From NCBI RefSeq assembly GCF_900166635.1, contig NZ_LT800497.1, forward strand, positions 1,321,503 to 1,385,502: a DNA stretch of 64,000 nt. The letters run 5' to 3'. The notes under the pieces are model-generated. The model was not told the DNA's origin, did not search any database, and saw only the letters and a list, made by a program, of their open reading frames with translations. The translations under genes and the position numbers were made by a program. This document shows, in pieces, positions 34,855 to 44,536 of this stretch; the stretch's first letter is position 1; each line of letters opens with the position of its first letter. The stretch is from Oceanobacillus timonensis (GTDB lineage Bacteria > Bacillota > Bacilli > Bacillales > Amphibacillaceae).

Positions 34855-35118
34855 TTGAATAAAATTGTAACGGTTGAAAAAAGAGATGAGCTAGATGAAG
34901 CGTTACAAGAAGTTGGCATGTCTCTTCAAACAGGAGATGAAATATGCGATAAGGCAATAGAAGAAGCAAATGACATGAATGTGAATGGCTCGGAGCTGAT
35001 AGTCATTAAACTAGAAGATGACCCGGCGGACTTATCTATGACTGAATTTGAAGTGTTGAATGATGAGGATGACCCAACGAATAAAAAGCTTTCTTTTCAA
35101 GCTTTTCATTATTTTTGA
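34855..35118 (+). CDS. small acidic protein of unknown function
   Basis: 87 residues from a TTG at 34855 with GGAGGTG 8 nt upstream. The longer frame would start inside the SD. Very acidic (EKRDELDEALQEVGMSLQTG, IKLEDDPADLSMTEFEVLND), no membrane segment. It sits between Orf19 and ArdA, where some elements carry extra small genes; an acidic DNA-mimic-like anti-restriction or regulatory role is a guess. No family recognised. Confidence 0.6.
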   Translation: MNKIVTVEKRDELDEALQEVGMSLQTGDEICDKAIEEANDMNVNGSELIVIKLEDDPADLSMTEFEVLNDEDDPTNKKLSFQAFHYF

Positions 35119-35209
35119 TAACTCGGCAACGATAGGAGTTTTTAACTCGTAGTAGACAATCTTGTTTACTACTTTTTTTGATCATTTTTATAAAAGGATG
35201 TGAACGTTT

Positions 35210-35710
35210 ATGGAAATGCAAGTTTATATAGCGAACCTTGGAAAATATAATGAAGGTGAATTGGTGGGTGCTTGGTTCTCCCCTCCAATTGATATGGAAA
35301 CTGTGAAAGAAACAATTGGCTTAAATGATGAATATGAGGAATATGCTATCCATGATTTTGAGCTCCCTTTCGATATTGGAGAATATACACCAATCGAAGA
35401 AATCAATCGTTTATGCGCTATGGTAGAAGAAATTGAAGGTACGCCTTTATATGATGCTCTTTCAGAAATACAAGGATATTGGTTTGACAGTTTAGAAGAA
35501 TTACTCGAACATCAGGATGATATTATTTATTATCCAGACTGTGACGACATGGAGGATGTTGCAAGGTATTTGGTTGAAGAAACAGGAATGCTCGGAGAAG
35601 TGCCTACTAATTTGCAAAACTATATTGATTATCAAGCATTTGGACGAGACATTGAAATGGATGGCAATTTTCTTGTATCTTCACATGGTATATTTGAATA
35701 TCCACAATAA
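35210..35710 (+). CDS. ardA: ArdA antirestriction protein (Tn916 Orf18)
   Basis: 166 residues, strongly acidic. ArdA family blocks: VYIANLGKYNEGELVGAWFS at the N-terminus, EEYAIHDFELPF in the middle and the late YIDYQAFGRDIEMDGNFL. ArdA is an elongated dimer that imitates bent DNA and blocks type I restriction enzymes, protecting the incoming single strand once it becomes double-stranded. AAAGGATG lies before the ATG. Standard position between Orf19 and TcpE genes. Confidence 0.95.
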   Translation: MEMQVYIANLGKYNEGELVGAWFSPPIDMETVKETIGLNDEYEEYAIHDFELPFDIGEYTPIEEINRLCAMVEEIEGTPLYDALSEIQGYWFDSLEELLEHQDDIIYYPDCDDMEDVARYLVEETGMLGEVPTNLQNYIDYQAFGRDIEMDGNFLVSSHGIFEYPQ

Positions 35711-35769
35711 ACAGTGCAGCAGCTTGTTATTAGGACAAGCTGCTTTCTTTCTAGGAAGGATGATTTCTC

Positions 35770-36162
35770 TTGAAAAAATTAAAGAGCTACACTCGGATTT
35801 GGTCAGTTGAAAAAGTGATATATGCCATTAATGATTTCCGCTTACCTTTTCCAGTCACGTTTAGTCAAATGACGTGGTTTGTGCTTTCCCTCTTGGTAGT
35901 CATATTACTTGGAAATCTTCCACCACTCTCATTGATTGATGGAGCCTTGTTAAAATATGTCGGAGTTCCTGTTGGACTGACATGGTTTATGAGTAAGAAA
36001 AGTTTTGATGGTAAAAAGCCTTATGGCTTTCTTAAATCAGTTATCACCTACTTTTTCCGCCCCAAAGTAACTTATGGAGGAAAAGCCGTCAAACTTCAAA
36101 AGCAAATGATGAATGAAACGATAACTGCGGTAAAGGGTGAAATGTATGGGCTATCCGATTAA
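35770..36162 (+). CDS. TcpE-family conjugation protein (Tn916 Orf17)
   Basis: 130 residues from TTG 35770, with AGGAAGGATG upstream; no ATG fits. Opens MKKLKSYTRIWSVEKVIYA, then IYAINDFRLPFPVTFSQMTW and two membrane segments (FVLSLLVVILLGNLP and the segment before MSKKSFDGKKPYGFLKS), the TcpE pattern. An inner-membrane component of the transfer channel. It overlaps the VirB4 gene by 17 bp, showing coupling. Confidence 0.88.
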   Translation: MKKLKSYTRIWSVEKVIYAINDFRLPFPVTFSQMTWFVLSLLVVILLGNLPPLSLIDGALLKYVGVPVGLTWFMSKKSFDGKKPYGFLKSVITYFFRPKVTYGGKAVKLQKQMMNETITAVKGEMYGLSD

Positions 36163-38593
36163 ATATATTGAAAACAATCTCGTCTTTAACCATGACGGAG
36201 AATGCTTTGCATACTTTGAGTTGCTGCCATATAATTATTCTTTTTTGTCTAAAGACGAAAAAATACAGGTGCATGAACATTTTCGACAGTTAGTCGCACA
36301 GAATCAAGACGGGAAAATTCATGCATTGCAGATTAGTACGGAAAACAGTATACGTTCTGTACAAGAAAAAAGTAAAGAACAAGTTACTGGAAGATTAAAA
36401 GAAGTTGCTTATGAACGAATTGATGATCAAACAGAAGCACTTGTATCCATGATTGGTGAACATCAGGTAGATTATCGTTTCTTTATCGGCTTTAAACTAT
36501 TGTTGAATGAGGAAGAAGTCAGTGTGAAAGCAATGGGACAATCCATGAAAAATTCTCTTTCTAGCTTCATGCGTGATGTCAATCATCATCTTATGGGAGA
36601 TTTTGTTTCCATGCCAAATAGTGAAGTCGCTCGATTCTTAAAGATGGAACAGTTATTACAAAATAAAATTTCCAACCGTTTTAATGTCCGACCGTTAACG
36701 AAAGACGATATGGGTTATATCATTGAACATCTTCATGGACAATCAGGAATTGCTTTTGATGATTACAACTATCCTCTTACGATTGAAAAAGGCGAAACGG
36801 AAACATGGATAAAACAATTTGATTTAATTATGCCAAGTCGTTGTTTAATTACGGAAAATCAGCGTTATTTAAAACTAGAGCAAGAAGAAACAACAACTTA
36901 TGCAGCCTACTTTACCATTAATTCGATTGTTGGTGACTTAGAGTTTCCATCAGATGAAATCTTTTATTATCAGCAACAACAATTTGATTTTCCGATTGAT
37001 ACCTCTATGCACGTAGAGATAATGACGAATAAAAAAGCACTCACAACGGTACGAAATAAGAAAAAGGAATTAAAAGACTTAGATAATCATGCAACGGAAT
37101 CCGATAATGAAACAGGAAACAATGTGGTGGAAGCCTTAGACCAAGTGAATGAGTTAGAAGATGTCCTCGATCAAACGAAGGAATCTATGTATAAATTAAG
37201 CTATGTCATTCGGGTTTCTGCATCTACATTGGATGAATTGAAACAGCGATGTAATGAAGTCAAAGACTTTTACGATGACTTGAATGTAAAACTCGTTCGC
37301 CCATTCGGGGACATGCTAGGTTTACATGGTGAATTTATTCCCGGCAGCAAACATTATATTAATGATTATGTGCAGTATGTAACCTCTGACTTTTTAGCTG
37401 GACTTGGGTTTGGTGCAACACAAATGCTGGGTGAAACCGAAGGCATTTATTTTGGTTATAACTTAGACACTGGAAGAAATGTTTATTTGAATCCAAGCCT
37501 AGCAAGTCAAGGAGTAAAAGGCTCTGTCACCAACGCTTTAGCATCTGCCTTCTTAGGTTCGCTTGGTGGTGGCAAGTCCTTCTCGAATAACCTACTTGTT
37601 TATTATGCAGTCCTTTTTGGCGGTCAGGCATTGGTGGTCGATCCTAAAGGGGAACGTGGAGGCTGGAAAGAAGGTTTACCGGATATTTCCGACGAGATTA
37701 ATATTGTTAATTTAACAAGTGAAGAAGCCAACCAAGGACTGTTAGATCCGTTTGTTATTATGAAAAACAAAAAGGATTCAGAAAGTCTTGCGATTGATAT
37801 TCTCACCTTTCTTACTGGTATCTCTAGTCGGGATGGTGACAAGTTCCCTGTTTTACGAAAAGCAATTCGTGCGGTTGGTCAAGAAGAAGATCGAGGGTTA
37901 ATGCTGGTGATTCACGAATTACGAAGTGACCCTAACCCGTTAGCTTCGACTATTGCGGATCATATTGAAAGTTTTACCGATTATGATTTTGCCCATCTTC
38001 TGTTTTCAGATGGAACGGTACAAAATTCTATCAGTTTGGAAAAACAATTAAATATTATCCAAGTAGCAGATTTAGTTCTTCCAGACGCAGAAACAAGCTT
38101 TGAAGAATATACGACCATGGAGCTATTGAGTGTCGCCATGCTAATTATCATTTCCACTTTTGCTTTGGATTTTATTCACTCTGACCGCACTATTTTTAAG
38201 ATTGTAGACCTTGATGAAGCTTGGTCCTTTTTACAAGTAGCACAGGGTAAAACACTCTCTAATAAACTGGTACGAGCTGGTCGTGCTATGAATGCTGGCG
38301 TTTATTTTGTAACGCAGAACGCAGGAGATTTAACGGACGAAAAGTTAAAGAATAATATCGGTGTGAAATTTGCCTTTCGTTCCCGGGATATCAATGAAAT
38401 CAAAAAAACGCTGGATTTTTTCGGTGTCGATTCGGAAGATGAAACCAATCAAAGGCGATTGAAAGAATTAGAAAATGGACAATGCCTCATGCAAGATTTA
38501 TATGGAAGGGTTGGGATTATACAAGTTCACCCTGTCTTTGAAGATTTATTTGAAGCGTTCGACACTCGCCCACCTGTCATAGAAAGGCAGTGA
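36146..38593 (+). CDS. VirB4-like conjugation ATPase (Tn916 Orf16, TcpF/ConE)
   Basis: 815 residues from ATG 36146 (AAAGGGTG upstream), giving the family N-terminus MGYPIKYIENNLVFNHDGEC; a GTG three codons earlier is possible. Walker A is GSLGGGKSFSNN (about residues 470-480), with the preceding QGVKGSVTNALASAFLG. Walker B lies in FKIVDLDEAWSFLQVAQGKT, followed by RAGRAMNAGVYFVTQNAGDL. It powers assembly of, or transport through, the mating channel. Nearly colinear with Tn916 Orf16, no lesions. Confidence 0.95.
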   Translation: MGYPIKYIENNLVFNHDGECFAYFELLPYNYSFLSKDEKIQVHEHFRQLVAQNQDGKIHALQISTENSIRSVQEKSKEQVTGRLKEVAYERIDDQTEALVSMIGEHQVDYRFFIGFKLLLNEEEVSVKAMGQSMKNSLSSFMRDVNHHLMGDFVSMPNSEVARFLKMEQLLQNKISNRFNVRPLTKDDMGYIIEHLHGQSGIAFDDYNYPLTIEKGETETWIKQFDLIMPSRCLITENQRYLKLEQEETTTYAAYFTINSIVGDLEFPSDEIFYYQQQQFDFPIDTSMHVEIMTNKKALTTVRNKKKELKDLDNHATESDNETGNNVVEALDQVNELEDVLDQTKESMYKLSYVIRVSASTLDELKQRCNEVKDFYDDLNVKLVRPFGDMLGLHGEFIPGSKHYINDYVQYVTSDFLAGLGFGATQMLGETEGIYFGYNLDTGRNVYLNPSLASQGVKGSVTNALASAFLGSLGGGKSFSNNLLVYYAVLFGGQALVVDPKGERGGWKEGLPDISDEINIVNLTSEEANQGLLDPFVIMKNKKDSESLAIDILTFLTGISSRDGDKFPVLRKAIRAVGQEEDRGLMLVIHELRSDPNPLASTIADHIESFTDYDFAHLLFSDGTVQNSISLEKQLNIIQVADLVLPDAETSFEEYTTMELLSVAMLIIISTFALDFIHSDRTIFKIVDLDEAWSFLQVAQGKTLSNKLVRAGRAMNAGVYFVTQNAGDLTDEKLKNNIGVKFAFRSRDINEIKKTLDFFGVDSEDETNQRRLKELENGQCLMQDLYGRVGIIQVHPVFEDLFEAFDTRPPVIERQ

Positions 38594-38598
38594 TAAGC

Positions 38599-40773
38599 AT
38601 GAACAAATCAAAAAAGAAAAAAATAATGGTCATGGCTGTACTGATTAGTACAGTCATTTTTTTATTGTTTTTATCTTTATTAACGGTCACTAATGCAGCA
38701 GGTTTAGTAGATGATACGGTATCAGAAGACAATCTCTATTCCCTCTATCCACTTGATAATTACCAGTTAGATTTTTTCGTAGATTCAAGTTGGGACTGGC
38801 TACCTTGGAATTGGGATGACGGCATTGGTAAGCAAGTGATGTATGGTTTATATACGATTACAAATTTTATTTGGATTATTAATTTGTATTTATCTAATGC
38901 CACCGGTTATTTAGTCCAGCAGGCTTATTCTTTAGATTTTATTTCTGATACAGCAAATGCTATCGGGAAAAACATGCAAACTTTAGCCGGAATCACGTCA
39001 GAAGGTTTTGGAGAAGAAGGGTTTTATGTCGGCTTTTTGCTTCTCTTTATATTAATCATAGGAATTTATGTCGCTTATACGGGGTTAATGAAACAGGAGA
39101 CAACGAAAGCTGTACGAGCTGTTATCAACTTTGTAGTGGTATTTATTTTATCCGCATCATTTATTGCTTTTGCCCCCACTTATATTACGAAAATTAATGA
39201 TTTTTCTGCCGATATAAGCGAAGCTGCACTTGATTTAGGAGCAAAAATGTTGATGCCTAACTCCAATAATCAAGGCGATGATAGTGTTGATATGATTCGT
39301 AATAATCTATTTTCGATTCAGATTGAACAGCCTTGGATGTTGTTACAATTTGATGATTCCGATAAGGAAGCCATTGGTGAAGAACGTGTAGATACTTTAG
39401 TTTCTATTGATCCAGATGCAAGAAACGGAAAAACTCGAGAAAATGCGGTGAAAGCAGAAATTGAAGATGAAGATAATAAAAATTTAACCATTACCAAGAC
39501 TACCACACGTTTAGGGATGGTCTTCTTTTTATTTCTATTTAATATTGGGATTTCAATCTTTGTCTTTCTGTTATCTGGAATGATGATTTTCTCCCAAGTG
39601 CTATTTATCGTTTTTGCGATTTTCCTTCCTATCAGCTTTTTACTATCTATGATTCCCAGCTTTGAAAACATGGGAAAACAAGCGATAATCAAGCTGTTTA
39701 ATGTCATTATGTTACGGGCTGGAATTACGCTTGTTATCACCGTTGCTTTTAGTATTTCTTCCATGTTGTACAGCTTGACTAGCAGCTATCCATTTTTCTT
39801 GATTGCTTTTCTACAAATCGTTACTTTTGCAGGAATCTATATGAAACTTGGCGATATTATGAGTATGTTTCGATTACAGAGCAGCGATAGTCAACAAGTT
39901 GGTCGTCATGTTATGCGCCGCCCAAAACAAATGGCGTATCGCAGCAGCCGGAGATTACAACGTTCTATCGGGCGTACTTTAACAGGCGCAACAGCTGGAG
40001 CGACTGTCGGAACACTTTTAGGAAAGGCTGGAAAGGGTAAAAATTCTGTTTCTCCTAGAAATTCGTTTCAAAAGCTTTCTCCAAATCGAACAATTAGGAA
40101 TGGTCGCAAAAACAGTGAATCTCAATCTTTCAGTCAAAAACTTGGTCAATCTACAGGCAAAGTAATAGATACCAAAAATCGTGTGCGTGCGAATATCCAA
40201 CACCGCAAGCAACAAGTCCAGGATTTACCGACAACAGCAAAATATGCTGTGGCGCAAGGAAGGGAAAATCTTAAACGACCAGGCAAAGACTTTAAAAAGG
40301 GATTTTCCAAAGCTAAAGAAAATCGGCTGCGGGAAAATACGAAACGTAGCAGTAAACATCGACAAACGATTGCCGAAAAACGACAAGCCTTAGATAAAAA
40401 TCAAAAAAGAACAGCTTTTAATACAATGAATCCAACACCGAAGCAGCCTGCTTCTCCTTCAAACGCAGTGAAACAAAGGACGAAAGAAAATGAAAGAAAA
40501 ATTCCTGAAAACCATAAGAGAAAACAAACAGCCATACCAAAAGAAACACTTCAAACGTTACGAAATCCAAAGAGAAAAGCGAATCAACCTTACAAAACAG
40601 CTACCAAAGAAAATCAAAGTAAAAATGTAAGATCGAATCGAATTTCAAAGCAACCACAAAAATCAAAAGAAAAGCCACAGGTGACAAAACGCCCTGTTCT
40701 CCCTAGAAAACGGACCAAAATGCAGCACAGACCGCCACGTCAGAGACAAACGGTTAGGAAGAAACGTTTATGA
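38599..40773 (+). CDS. large multispanning conjugation protein (Tn916 Orf15, TcpH/ConG-like)
   Basis: 724 residues from ATG 38599 (the AAAGGCAGTGA region lies upstream). About seven or eight membrane segments occupy residues 1-430: an N-terminal signal-like TM, YVGFLLLFILIIGIYVAYTG, FVVVFILSASFIAFAP, GMVFFLFLFNIGISIFVFLL, and others. The last 270 or so residues form a highly basic, Gln/Lys/Arg-rich cytoplasmic tail (RRPKQMAYRSSRRLQRS onward), probably disordered and DNA- or ATPase-contacting. It is the channel scaffold, like VirB6. It overlaps the next gene by 4 bp. Confidence 0.88.
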   Translation: MNKSKKKKIMVMAVLISTVIFLLFLSLLTVTNAAGLVDDTVSEDNLYSLYPLDNYQLDFFVDSSWDWLPWNWDDGIGKQVMYGLYTITNFIWIINLYLSNATGYLVQQAYSLDFISDTANAIGKNMQTLAGITSEGFGEEGFYVGFLLLFILIIGIYVAYTGLMKQETTKAVRAVINFVVVFILSASFIAFAPTYITKINDFSADISEAALDLGAKMLMPNSNNQGDDSVDMIRNNLFSIQIEQPWMLLQFDDSDKEAIGEERVDTLVSIDPDARNGKTRENAVKAEIEDEDNKNLTITKTTTRLGMVFFLFLFNIGISIFVFLLSGMMIFSQVLFIVFAIFLPISFLLSMIPSFENMGKQAIIKLFNVIMLRAGITLVITVAFSISSMLYSLTSSYPFFLIAFLQIVTFAGIYMKLGDIMSMFRLQSSDSQQVGRHVMRRPKQMAYRSSRRLQRSIGRTLTGATAGATVGTLLGKAGKGKNSVSPRNSFQKLSPNRTIRNGRKNSESQSFSQKLGQSTGKVIDTKNRVRANIQHRKQQVQDLPTTAKYAVAQGRENLKRPGKDFKKGFSKAKENRLRENTKRSSKHRQTIAEKRQALDKNQKRTAFNTMNPTPKQPASPSNAVKQRTKENERKIPENHKRKQTAIPKETLQTLRNPKRKANQPYKTATKENQSKNVRSNRISKQPQKSKEKPQVTKRPVLPRKRTKMQHRPPRQRQTVRKKRL

Positions 40774-41810
40774 TTTTTTTACGAATGAAAATCATGTTGA
40801 TTGTTGGTGGAATAGGCTTATTGGCTTTTCTTGGTTTACTAGCTTTTGTGGCTATATTTATTTCCGATGAAGACGGAGACTTTGATACTTCTACGGAGAT
40901 TGGTTCATCTGGGGAATTAAGTAATACCGAATTAACAGAGGATGTATTGGCTCATCAAGAAACTGTGGAAAAATACGCTGAGGAATATGATATAAGTGAT
41001 TATGTTCCTGTCTTGCTCGCAATTATTGCAGTAGAGAGTGGCGGAACTGCGGAAGATGTTATGCAGAGTAGCGAATCACTCGGATTATCTCCCAATTCGA
41101 TAGATACAGAAGCATCCATTGAACAGGGAACAAAATACCTTGCGGAGCTATTGCAATCAGCAGAAGAAAAAGATGTCGATGATTCAACCGTCCTTCAAGC
41201 ATATAACTACGGGGGCGGTTTTATTGATTATGTGGCAGAGAACGGAAAATCGTATAGCTTTGAATTAGCGGAAAGTTTTGCAAAGGAGCAATCGGGAGGA
41301 ACGAAAGTTAGCTATCCTAATCCAATTGCAGAGGAAAAAAACGGTGGATGGCGTTATCAATTTGGCAATATGTTTTATGTCGATTTATTAGAACCATATC
41401 TTCAAGAATCAAATGAAACGTCATCTTTTGGAGATGAAACTTTTCAGCAAGTAATGGAGGAAGCCTTAAAATATGAAGGTTTTCCATATGTTTTTGGCGG
41501 TGATAATCCAGATACTTCTTTTGATTGTAGCGGTTTGATGCGTTGGGTATATCAAAAAGCAGGAATTAACCTTCCTCGAACTGCACAAGAACAATATGAC
41601 GTAACAGAATCTATTTCTTTATCGGAAGCTGAACCGGGTGATTTAGTTTTCTTCCATTCCACATACTCTACTGCAAATTATGTGACGCACGTTGGAATCT
41701 ACGTTGGCGATAATCAGATGTATCAAGCTGGTGATCCGATTGGTTATGCGGATTTAACAACAGATTATTGGCAAGAACATCTAATTGGCGCTGGACGTAT
41801 TAATAATTAA
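40770..41810 (+). CDS. bifunctional cell-wall hydrolase (Tn916 Orf14, CwlT-like)
   Basis: 346 residues. An N-terminal TM (IMLIVGGIGLLAFLGLLAF) anchors two enzymatic domains: a lysozyme/SLT-like domain with the catalytic Glu in LAIIAVESGGTAEDVMQS (about residues 85-180) and a C-terminal NlpC/P60 endopeptidase with Cys in DTSFDCSGLMRWVYQKAG, His in YVTHVGIYVGDN and the third polar residue beyond. It cuts glycan and stem peptide to open the wall for the mating channel. Coupled by ATGA to the previous gene. All catalytic residues are present. Confidence 0.94.
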   Translation: MIFLRMKIMLIVGGIGLLAFLGLLAFVAIFISDEDGDFDTSTEIGSSGELSNTELTEDVLAHQETVEKYAEEYDISDYVPVLLAIIAVESGGTAEDVMQSSESLGLSPNSIDTEASIEQGTKYLAELLQSAEEKDVDDSTVLQAYNYGGGFIDYVAENGKSYSFELAESFAKEQSGGTKVSYPNPIAEEKNGGWRYQFGNMFYVDLLEPYLQESNETSSFGDETFQQVMEEALKYEGFPYVFGGDNPDTSFDCSGLMRWVYQKAGINLPRTAQEQYDVTESISLSEAEPGDLVFFHSTYSTANYVTHVGIYVGDNQMYQAGDPIGYADLTTDYWQEHLIGAGRINN

Positions 41811-41827
41811 AGAAAGGACAGGATAGC

Positions 41828-42739
41828 ATGAAACTTCCTTTTAATAAAAAAGATAAAGAAGTAAAACCAAAGAAAGAACCAGAGAGAAAGATAAAAACCA
41901 TAGGGAAACGAAAAAAATCAGTCATTTTTTTATGGATACTACTTGTTAGCAGCTTGGCTTTTGGAATCTATAAAAACTTTACTGCCATCGATCAGCACAC
42001 AATTCATGAAGTGGAAAAGGTAGAAACAAGCATCATAGATACGAATGCCATTGAAAACTTCACCAAACAATTTGTGCGAGATTACTATACTTGGGAAAAT
42101 GAATCAGAGAAATTAGAAGAACGAAAAGACAAGCTTCAAAGGTACTTGACAGAGGAATTGCAAGTTTTAAATGAGGATACGATTCGAGATGATATTCCAA
42201 CCATTTCCACTGTTGAGAATATCAATATATGGTCCGTTACCGAAGAAGAAGATAATACTTTTTCAGTTGTATATTCTGTGCGGCAAAAAATAACAGAAGA
42301 AAAAGAAACCACATTTACAAGCTCGACCTATCGTATCTTGCTTCATCAAGATGAACAAGAAAATCTAGTTATTACGCAAAATCCAACAATGTGGACCCAG
42401 CCTGAAAAGTCTAATTTTTCACCAGATCAGGTGGAAAGTGATGGGTCAGTTGAAGCTGCTACCGAAGAAGAAATCAATGAGTTTTTAGAGACCTTTTTCT
42501 CTTCCTATCCAACGGCTACGGAACAAGAGCTTGCTTATTATGTAAAAGGTAACGTATTACCGCCCATCGAAAAAGAGTATGTATTTTCTGAGCTGATTAA
42601 TCCGGTTTATCAAGCACAAGATAATCAGGTTAAAGCATGGGTTACGGTGAAATATTTAGACCAGGGAACAAAAGCAATGCAACTTTCACAGTATGAACTT
42701 ACCTTAGAGAAAGATTCAAACTGGATAATTGTAGAGTAA
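41828..42739 (+). CDS. TcpC-family channel protein (Tn916 Orf13)
   Basis: 303 residues. A basic cytoplasmic N-terminus (KKDKEVKPKKEPERKIKTIG), one TM (VIFLWILLVSSLAFGIY) and an extracellular part with two NTF2-like domains (about residues 75-190 and 210-300), the TcpC architecture resembling VirB8. AAAGGAC precedes the ATG, 17 bp after the hydrolase gene. Last gene of the transfer operon, ending at a strong terminator. Confidence 0.9.
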   Translation: MKLPFNKKDKEVKPKKEPERKIKTIGKRKKSVIFLWILLVSSLAFGIYKNFTAIDQHTIHEVEKVETSIIDTNAIENFTKQFVRDYYTWENESEKLEERKDKLQRYLTEELQVLNEDTIRDDIPTISTVENINIWSVTEEEDNTFSVVYSVRQKITEEKETTFTSSTYRILLHQDEQENLVITQNPTMWTQPEKSNFSPDQVESDGSVEAATEEEINEFLETFFSSYPTATEQELAYYVKGNVLPPIEKEYVFSELINPVYQAQDNQVKAWVTVKYLDQGTKAMQLSQYELTLEKDSNWIIVE

Positions 42740-42848
42740 ACTATTTAATCACTGTTGAGAATTCTTAAGTATAAATATTTTTTATTCTTGAGTTTTATTG
42801 TTTTATAACATTATCTAGTATCGGTTAAATAACTTTATTGAATCAAAA

Positions 42849-42898
42849 AATAAAAGTACCTCTTGTCTAGAATTTTTCAATTAAGAGGTACTTTTATT
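42849..42898. terminator. bidirectional terminator ending the transfer operon
   Basis: AATAAAAGTACCTCTT (42849-42864) is perfectly complementary to AAGAGGTACTTTTATT (42883-42898). It serves the transfer operon from the left and the leftward metzincin gene from the right. Confidence 0.88.
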
Positions 42899-42917
42899 CA
42901 AGTAGATATATAATTTT

Positions 42918-43505
42918 TTATTGTACAGCTTCTCTAGCTCCTGCAATATCGGATGAAGTAGGTGAAGTAACAGTTCTCGAGGAATATCCATACATTAGTT
43001 TATTTGAATTACTATTTTCATATAAATCAGCTAAACCAATAGTGTGCCCCATTTCATGAGCTGCTGTTCCATTATTTTGTGAAGCACTTCTATCATTCAT
43101 TACGTAAGTGTTGTAACTAATTTCCCACCTATCCTTATGGCTTGTGCTTGAATTGTACCAGCTTCTAGTAGTAGCAACCACATCTTCATCTGGTCCTCCA
43201 TGTGATGTTACTAAATTATCTGAAGAAACTGCTTGTGTAATATTTGTAACTCCAGTATCATTCCATCTATTAACACCTACATTTGTATATCCTGCATACG
43301 CTGTATCTAGCGCAGGATCTAATCGATAAGTGTAACTACTAGTTCCTGCATGTCCTGGATTACTGCAATTCACTATCCATCCCGTACTTTCCGAACCACT
43401 ATTACAATTAGCTCCAGAATGAGCGCTTGCAGTATATTCAACAAAAGCTAATGAAAATAGTGTGATTATAACAGCAATACCAATTGAGAAGCACTTTTTA
43501 AACAT
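42918..43505 (-). CDS. secreted metzincin-type zinc metalloprotease
   Basis: 195 residues. The signal peptide is KKCFSIGIAVIITLFSLAF with cleavage likely after SAHS/TASA. The zinc motif HEMGHTIGLADLYE (HExxHxxGxxD) and a following Met-turn candidate NKLMYG put it in the metzincin clan, closest by size and the Asp third ligand to snapalysin-like M7 enzymes. Cysteines in GANCNSGSE and VNCSNP may form a disulfide. SD GGAGGT lies within the 3' end of the upstream lipoprotein gene, 1 bp apart, so the pair is coupled. Secreted cargo of the element; the target is unknown. Confidence 0.8.
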   Translation of the reverse strand: MFKKCFSIGIAVIITLFSLAFVEYTASAHSGANCNSGSESTGWIVNCSNPGHAGTSSYTYRLDPALDTAYAGYTNVGVNRWNDTGVTNITQAVSSDNLVTSHGGPDEDVVATTRSWYNSSTSHKDRWEISYNTYVMNDRSASQNNGTAAHEMGHTIGLADLYENSNSNKLMYGYSSRTVTSPTSSDIAGAREAVQ

Positions 43506-43506
43506 T

Positions 43507-44136
43507 TTAGTTACCTCCTTCTAAATTGTTTAACAAGTTAATAAGCTTCTGTTTATCCAAAACCTGTTCATCTGTTGCCATTTTCAATTCCTCTGTGGAT
43601 GTATTAAGTTCATTCACATTGTCTGATTCTGCATCTCTCAATTCTGGTATGGAATTAACTAATTTTACAACGGTATCATCATCAAGTACTTGAAAGAATC
43701 CAGTTTCTTCTCCTATTATCCAGTAATCTGAGTTACTTTCACTAGTTTCATTTAAAAAGAAAATATACTCTTCTCCAGGTTCAAAAAATTCATTATTATT
43801 AATAGACCATTCACTATCTCCAAGTTGTTTAATAGTCACTGTCTCGTTAATCGGCTCACCTTCAATAGATTCTGTTACATCAACACGAAACACAGTATAA
43901 GGTACTGGTTCTATGCTAACTTCCTCTACCTTTTCTAAAATAGTTACTTGAGCAATTAAATCTGCATCTTCTGTAGCGTTCTCCAAATTAAAAGGTATAA
44001 TCTCAGCATCGATACCTCCTGGCACTATTTCATCTGTATCATCTGATTCAGAAACATTAGGATTGCTGGTCTCATCTTGTTGGTTGCAAGCAACTAATAA
44101 GAATAAAACAGTGAAAAATAATACTAATTTTCTCAT
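43507..44136 (-). CDS. lipoprotein of unknown function, paired with the metzincin
   Basis: 209 residues with a clear lipoprotein signal MRKLVLFFTVLFLLVACNQQ (lipobox LVAC, Cys17). The mature protein is acidic, with a Ser/Asp-rich linker, then a probable beta-rich domain (ADLIAQVTILEKVEEVSIEP, VFRVDVTESIEGEPINETVT, FEPGEEYIFFLNE). Similar proteins occur as uncharacterised surface lipoproteins. AAGGAAGATGG precedes the ATG. Because it is coupled to the protease, it may be its inhibitor, chaperone or surface anchor; this is inference. Confidence 0.75.
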   Translation of the reverse strand: MRKLVLFFTVLFLLVACNQQDETSNPNVSESDDTDEIVPGGIDAEIIPFNLENATEDADLIAQVTILEKVEEVSIEPVPYTVFRVDVTESIEGEPINETVTIKQLGDSEWSINNNEFFEPGEEYIFFLNETSESNSDYWIIGEETGFFQVLDDDTVVKLVNSIPELRDAESDNVNELNTSTEELKMATDEQVLDKQKLINLLNNLEGGN

Positions 44137-44536
44137 CGACCATCTTCCTTTCTTGTAATTTAATGTTTAGAGTATCGGTACAGAACTAACAAAGTATTAT
44201 AGATTGGAAGTTTCAATTTTAATTTTTTTCATTAAAACACTCCCAATAATATATACTTACATATTAGCATGAAATTCATCAGTATTTCCCCTAAAAATTC
44301 CCTAAAAAATTCATTGCGGTATCCCGAAAAATGACAATATTTATTATTTTCTATAGTCAGTAAATATGTACTAATCTTAGGTTCATATATGTTACTTGTC
44401 AGCACACATTATTTTAAACCAAGCAATTTAAGTAGTTATGATGTTCACAGATAATAATAATAAACCTCTGTATATTTTACGTTTAATTACATAGAGTAAC
44501 TAACCAAATAGTTATTGAAAAACGGAGGATTTAATT
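44137..44536. other. divergent intergenic region
   Basis: About 400 bp of very AT-rich sequence between the leftward lipoprotein gene and the rightward DUF3231 gene. Promoters for both must lie here, but several weak -10 candidates prevent a choice. CGGAGG at about 44523 is the DUF3231 SD. No other structure seen. Confidence 0.4.
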
